A stretch of 26,011 nucleotides of DNA, taken from JAVBUP01 sp031555175 (lineage in GTDB: Bacteria > Bacillota_I > Bacilli_A > Erysipelotrichales > Coprobacillaceae). The DNA lies in NCBI GenBank assembly GCA_031555175.1, contig JAVBUP010000049.1, positions 1 through 26,011 on the forward strand, given 5' to 3'. The notes beneath the pieces were generated by a model that was not told where the DNA came from, ran no database searches, and saw only the letters and a program-made list of their open reading frames with translations. Of this stretch, positions 23,962 to 26,011 are shown piece after piece (the stretch's first letter is position 1; each line of letters opens with the position of its first letter). The translations under genes were made by a program, and so were the position numbers.

Positions 23962-23990
23962 ATCATAAGTTTAATGGTTGTATTTGTCAA
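23962..23990 (-). promoter_or_regulatory. Promoter of the MerR-GNAT operon
   Basis: On the minus strand a perfect TTGACA (23990-23985) and TATGAT (23967-23962) have a normal 17-bp spacer. It should be active without a twisted-promoter activator. Confidence 0.7.
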
Positions 23991-23996
23991 GAAAAG

Positions 23997-24014
23997 ATTA
24001 AAGACAACTTTAAT
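23997..24014. promoter_or_regulatory. AdhR-type inverted repeat ATTAAAG-N4-CTTTAAT
   Basis: A perfect seven-base dyad with four-base centre. It matches all but the outermost base pair of the AdhR site I recall from Bacillus subtilis (CTTAAAG-N4-CTTTAAG). It lies immediately upstream of the MerR promoter -35, so autoregulation is likely. No well-placed 19-bp-spacer promoter surrounds it on either strand. Confidence 0.5.
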
Positions 24015-24017
24015 GTT

Positions 24018-24055
24018 AAGTAGTTGATAGTTACTCTAAAGTAACTATACTACTT
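24018..24055. promoter_or_regulatory. Nested dyad in the MerR-cupin spacer
   Basis: A perfect nine-base dyad ATAGTTACT-CTAA-AGTAACTAT (24027-24048) sits inside outer arms AAGTAG (24018-24023) and CTACTT (24050-24055). A TTGATA/TATACT pair (24024-24029 and 24046-24051) overlaps it with 16 bp between, so a bound protein could block or reshape a promoter for the cupin gene. There is no T run, so a terminator is unlikely. Confidence 0.45.
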
Positions 24056-24067
24056 CAAAGTGCGTAC

Positions 24068-24095
24068 TTTACTAATTATGATATAGCAGTAGAAT
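24068..24095 (+). promoter_or_regulatory. Candidate promoter of the cupin gene
   Basis: TTTACT (24068-24073) and TAGAAT (24090-24095) are 16 bp apart, close to the GAGGAGG ribosome binding site. The leader would be short. The TTGATA/TATACT pair upstream is an alternative. Confidence 0.4.
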
Positions 24096-24120
24096 AGTAC
24101 TATAAGAGGAGGAAGTTATC

Positions 24121-24564
24121 ATGAAAAATTTAATTATAGTAAATAAGGATGATATAGTTGAAAAAGTAATTGAAAGAGATGGAAACACTTTTACAATCAA
24201 AGGAGTAGTAAGTGGTGATGATGTCGATACATTTAGTGTGGCATTTATAGAAGTTCCAGTTGGAAATCATGCCTTTGGATATCATTATCATGATCAAAGC
24301 GAAGAAGTATTCTATATTGTAAGTGGAGAAGGGGAACTTCGTACTCATGAAGGAGTGAAAAATGTAAAAGCTGGAGACATCTGTTGTTTTCCAACAGGAG
24401 AAAAAGGTGCTCATGTTTTAAGTAATACTTCAACCACTGAAAAATTAGTATTTATAGATTATGATGTTAAAGTAAGTAATATAGATTTAGTCACATTCCC
24501 CGATACCAATAAACTAATGGTTGTTGGTAAACATATTAAAACAATGGTAGATTTACCTAAATAG
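24121..24564 (+). CDS. Single-domain cupin protein
   Basis: A 147-residue protein with one conserved cupin barrel. Motif 1 is present with H55, H57 and E62 (GYHYHDQSEEVFYIVSGEG), and motif 2 with H98 (GDICCFPTGEKGAHVLSN), so the usual three-His/one-Glu metal site can form. Cupins of this size include isomerases, dioxygenases and small-molecule binders; the activity here is unknown. GAGGAGG precedes the start. It is divergent from the MerR regulator across a spacer with two dyads, which suggests that the regulator controls it. A strong terminator follows. Confidence 0.85.
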   Translation: MKNLIIVNKDDIVEKVIERDGNTFTIKGVVSGDDVDTFSVAFIEVPVGNHAFGYHYHDQSEEVFYIVSGEGELRTHEGVKNVKAGDICCFPTGEKGAHVLSNTSTTEKLVFIDYDVKVSNIDLVTFPDTNKLMVVGKHIKTMVDLPK

Positions 24565-24566
24565 CT

Positions 24567-24590
24567 AAAAAACCTCCAGGGAGGTTTTTT
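24567..24590 (+). terminator. Terminator after the cupin gene
   Basis: AAAAAACCTC pairs with GAGGTTTTTT around a CAGG loop, ending in a T run. Confidence 0.9.
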
Positions 24591-24669
24591 ATTTTAGTAC
24601 ATAATGCAATTCTACAAAGGGTTATCTATATATTAACTTTTATTAAATAAAAATTATTTTGAAAAACGC

Positions 24670-24700
24670 TTGACTCTAGAGTTAACTTCAAGGTTATAGT
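24670..24700 (+). promoter_or_regulatory. MerR-type promoter with 19-bp spacer
   Basis: TTGACT (24670-24675) and TATAGT (24695-24700) are separated by 19 bp, the over-long spacing typical of MerR-activated promoters. An imperfect dyad TCTAGAG-TTAA-CTTCAAG (24675-24692) fills the spacer and resembles the AdhR-type site at 23997-24014. The MerR protein encoded at 23543-23938 is the obvious candidate activator. Confidence 0.75.
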
Positions 24701-24724
24701 ATATATAGCAAGGGGGGGATTTAT

Positions 24725-25873
24725 ACGAAGTATAGAAAACTTGGGAGAACGAATTTTGATGTGAGTGTTATTGGTTTAGGTTGTGAAGGTTTCATGCATA
24801 AAAGCAATGAAGAAGTTGTGGAGTTTATTGATAAGGCTCATAAGTCCGGAATAAACTTTATTGATTTCTTTTCTCCTGATCCAAGTGGCAGGTCAGTGTT
24901 AGGAAATGCCATTAAGGATATGAGAGCTGAATGGATAATTCAAGGGCATTTATGTAGTTATTTTGAAAATGGTCAATATGTTAGGACAAGAGACCTAAAG
25001 AAAGTTAAATTAGGATTTGAAGATTTACTAACAAGACTGCAGACTGATTATATAGATATTGGTATGATTCATTATGTAGATGATATGAAAGACTTTGATA
25101 TAGTCTTTAAAGGTGAAATCATTGAGTATGCTAAAAAGTTAAAGTCAAAAGGGATTGTCAAGCATTTAGGAATTAGTACCCATAATCCTCTTGTGGGAAT
25201 TGAAGCTGTTAAAACTGGATTAATTGATGTAATCTTGTTTTCAATCAATCCTTGCTATGACATGTTACCTCCTACGGAGAATGTATTAGATTTATGGGAT
25301 GATAAGAGTTATGAAAAACCATTATTCAATATTGATCCAATTCGACAAGAGTTCTACGAACTATGCGAAAGAGAAAATGTTGGTATTGATGTAATGAAAG
25401 CCTTTGGTGGAGGCGATTTACTTGATGAAAAAATGTCGCCATTTAAAGTTGCGTTAACAGCAAGTCAATGTATTCATTATTGTCTAACAAGACCAGGTGT
25501 TGATTCAGTCATGGCTGGGTGCAAAACAATCCAAGAGATAGATGATACAATGCATTATATTAGTGCAACTAATGCTGAAAAAGATTTTTCAAATGTCTTA
25601 TCTAATGTCCCAAATCATACATTTAAAGGTAAGTGTGTATACTGTGGCCATTGTGCACCATGTACTGTTGGAATTAGTGTTGCTGATGTAAATAAATTTA
25701 CTGATTTGTGTAAAGCTCAAGGAGAAGTTCCGGAGACTGTTAGGGAGCACTATAAAGCCTTACAACATCATGCCAGTGAATGTATTGAATGTGGAGCTTG
25801 TATGAGTAATTGCCCATTTGCAGTAAATATAATTGCAAAAATGAAAGAAGCAGTTAAAGTATTTGGATATTAA
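24725..25873 (+). CDS. Aldo/keto reductase-fold protein with C-terminal two-[4Fe-4S] ferredoxin domain, apparent ACG start
   Basis: A 382-residue oxidoreductase of a clostridial family that joins an aldo/keto reductase barrel (about 1-290) to a ferredoxin-like tail. The tail holds C304, C307, C310, C313 and C353, C356, C359, C363, enough for two [4Fe-4S] clusters. In the barrel D47 and H116 of the usual tetrad remain, but the tyrosine position is D52 and the lysine position is H75. The first conventional start is GTG at 24761, but 12 in-frame residues before it spell the conserved family N-terminus (KYRKLGRTNFD) behind ACG at 24725, and an A2G7 ribosome binding site lies six bases before that ACG. 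So ACG is either a rare start or a mutated ATG. The gene has a MerR-type promoter and is followed by a terminator. Substrate unknown. Confidence 0.85.
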   Translation, partial: TKYRKLGRTNFDVSVIGLGCEGFMHKSNEEVVEFIDKAHKSGINFIDFFSPDPSGRSVLGNAIKDMRAEWIIQGHLCSYFENGQYVRTRDLKKVKLGFEDLLTRLQTDYIDIGMIHYVDDMKDFDIVFKGEIIEYAKKLKSKGIVKHLGISTHNPLVGIEAVKTGLIDVILFSINPCYDMLPPTENVLDLWDDKSYEKPLFNIDPIRQEFYELCERENVGIDVMKAFGGGDLLDEKMSPFKVALTASQCIHYCLTRPGVDSVMAGCKTIQEIDDTMHYISATNAEKDFSNVLSNVPNHTFKGKCVYCGHCAPCTVGISVADVNKFTDLCKAQGEVPETVREHYKALQHHASECIECGACMSNCPFAVNIIAKMKEAVKVFGY

Positions 25874-25932
25874 AGGAGACCAACTATGAGGAAGTCAAGT
25901 GATAAATGAGAAATATTTATTGCATGACAAAA

Positions 25933-25954
25933 AGAACTAATTTATCTTAGTTTT
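25933..25954. terminator. Likely bidirectional terminator
   Basis: AACTAA and TTAGTT arms around TTTATC, with T on the plus side and a CTTTTT run on the minus side. It closes the reductase transcript and probably a convergent gene at the right edge. Confidence 0.55.
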
Positions 25955-25968
25955 AAAAAGTTTATTCT

Positions 25969-26011
25969 TTACTTCAAAATGAATTCTTTATCTGGATTCG
26001 AAAGGATAAAG
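25969..26011 (-). CDS. Possible 3' end of a convergent gene running off the right edge
   Basis: A minus-strand frame enters from the right edge and ends at TAA with the residues FILSNPDKEFILK. The bidirectional terminator just beyond the stop supports a convergent gene. The piece is too short to identify and may be chance; the other two minus frames here contain stops. Confidence 0.3.
   Translation of the reverse strand, partial: FILSNPDKEFILK

Noticed and set aside
24018..24055. Terminator for the MerR or cupin transcript
   Set aside because: The stem is strong, but neither side has a T run and it lies upstream of both start codons.
1..26011. Alternative genetic code with TGA read as tryptophan
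   Set aside because: No recognised gene has an in-frame TGA and tryptophan is always TGG. Absence of TGA stops in 18 genes alone is not enough.
1..26011. Mobile elements, defence systems or CRISPR array
   Set aside because: No transposase, integrase, direct-repeat array, nuclease/toxin pair or attachment-like duplication was found; gene content looks chromosomal and metabolic or regulatory.

Overview
The window is AT-rich (roughly one third G+C by eye), densely coded, uses strong GGAGG-type ribosome binding sites and carries CcpA-like catabolite sites and a NiCo-type riboswitch. All of this fits a low-GC Gram-positive bacterium (Bacillota; an Erysipelotrichia-like or clostridial lineage is my guess, not shown). 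The code is standard: no recognised gene has an in-frame TGA, and all 18 complete genes stop with TAA (9) or TAG (9). I see no transposase, phage gene, tRNA, rRNA or CRISPR array.

Region 1 (1-6285): divergent promoters; a very large soluble hybrid histidine kinase (about nine PAS modules, HisKA, HATPase, receiver, HPt, helical tail) overlaps by one base a receiver-GGDEF diguanylate cyclase. The kinase promoter carries a near-consensus cre site.

Region 2 (6279-10475, minus strand): a four-gene operon, in transcription order an Fe-S 23S rRNA uracil methyltransferase (RlmD/RlmCD family), a HEAT-repeat/GNAT fusion, a DUF89 protein and a DUF523 (TudS-like) protein with an extra cysteine-rich N-terminus.

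Region 3 (10546-14884): a GNAT and a DUF5714 protein on the plus strand; convergent to them an operon of a Cof-type HAD phosphatase and a histidine phosphatase; then a GH1 6-phospho-beta-glucosidase with a cre-like palindrome upstream.

Region 4 (14957-21850): two tandem paralogous six-PAS hybrid kinases that end at the receiver and lack HPt. The three kinases and the cyclase could form one phosphorelay network in which the only visible HPt, on the first kinase, passes phosphate to the c-di-GMP synthase. That wiring is inference.

Region 5 (21866-22974): a NiCo riboswitch with an overlapping terminator controls a CDF metal efflux pump.

Region 6 (22960-25954): an NmlR/AdhR-like MerR regulator (single Cys54) in an operon with a RimJ/RimL-type GNAT; a divergent cupin; and a ferredoxin-fused aldo/keto reductase behind a typical MerR promoter (19-bp spacer). 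The reductase appears to start at ACG. Together they look like an aldehyde/thiol-electrophile stress locus. Fragments of further genes lie at both edges.
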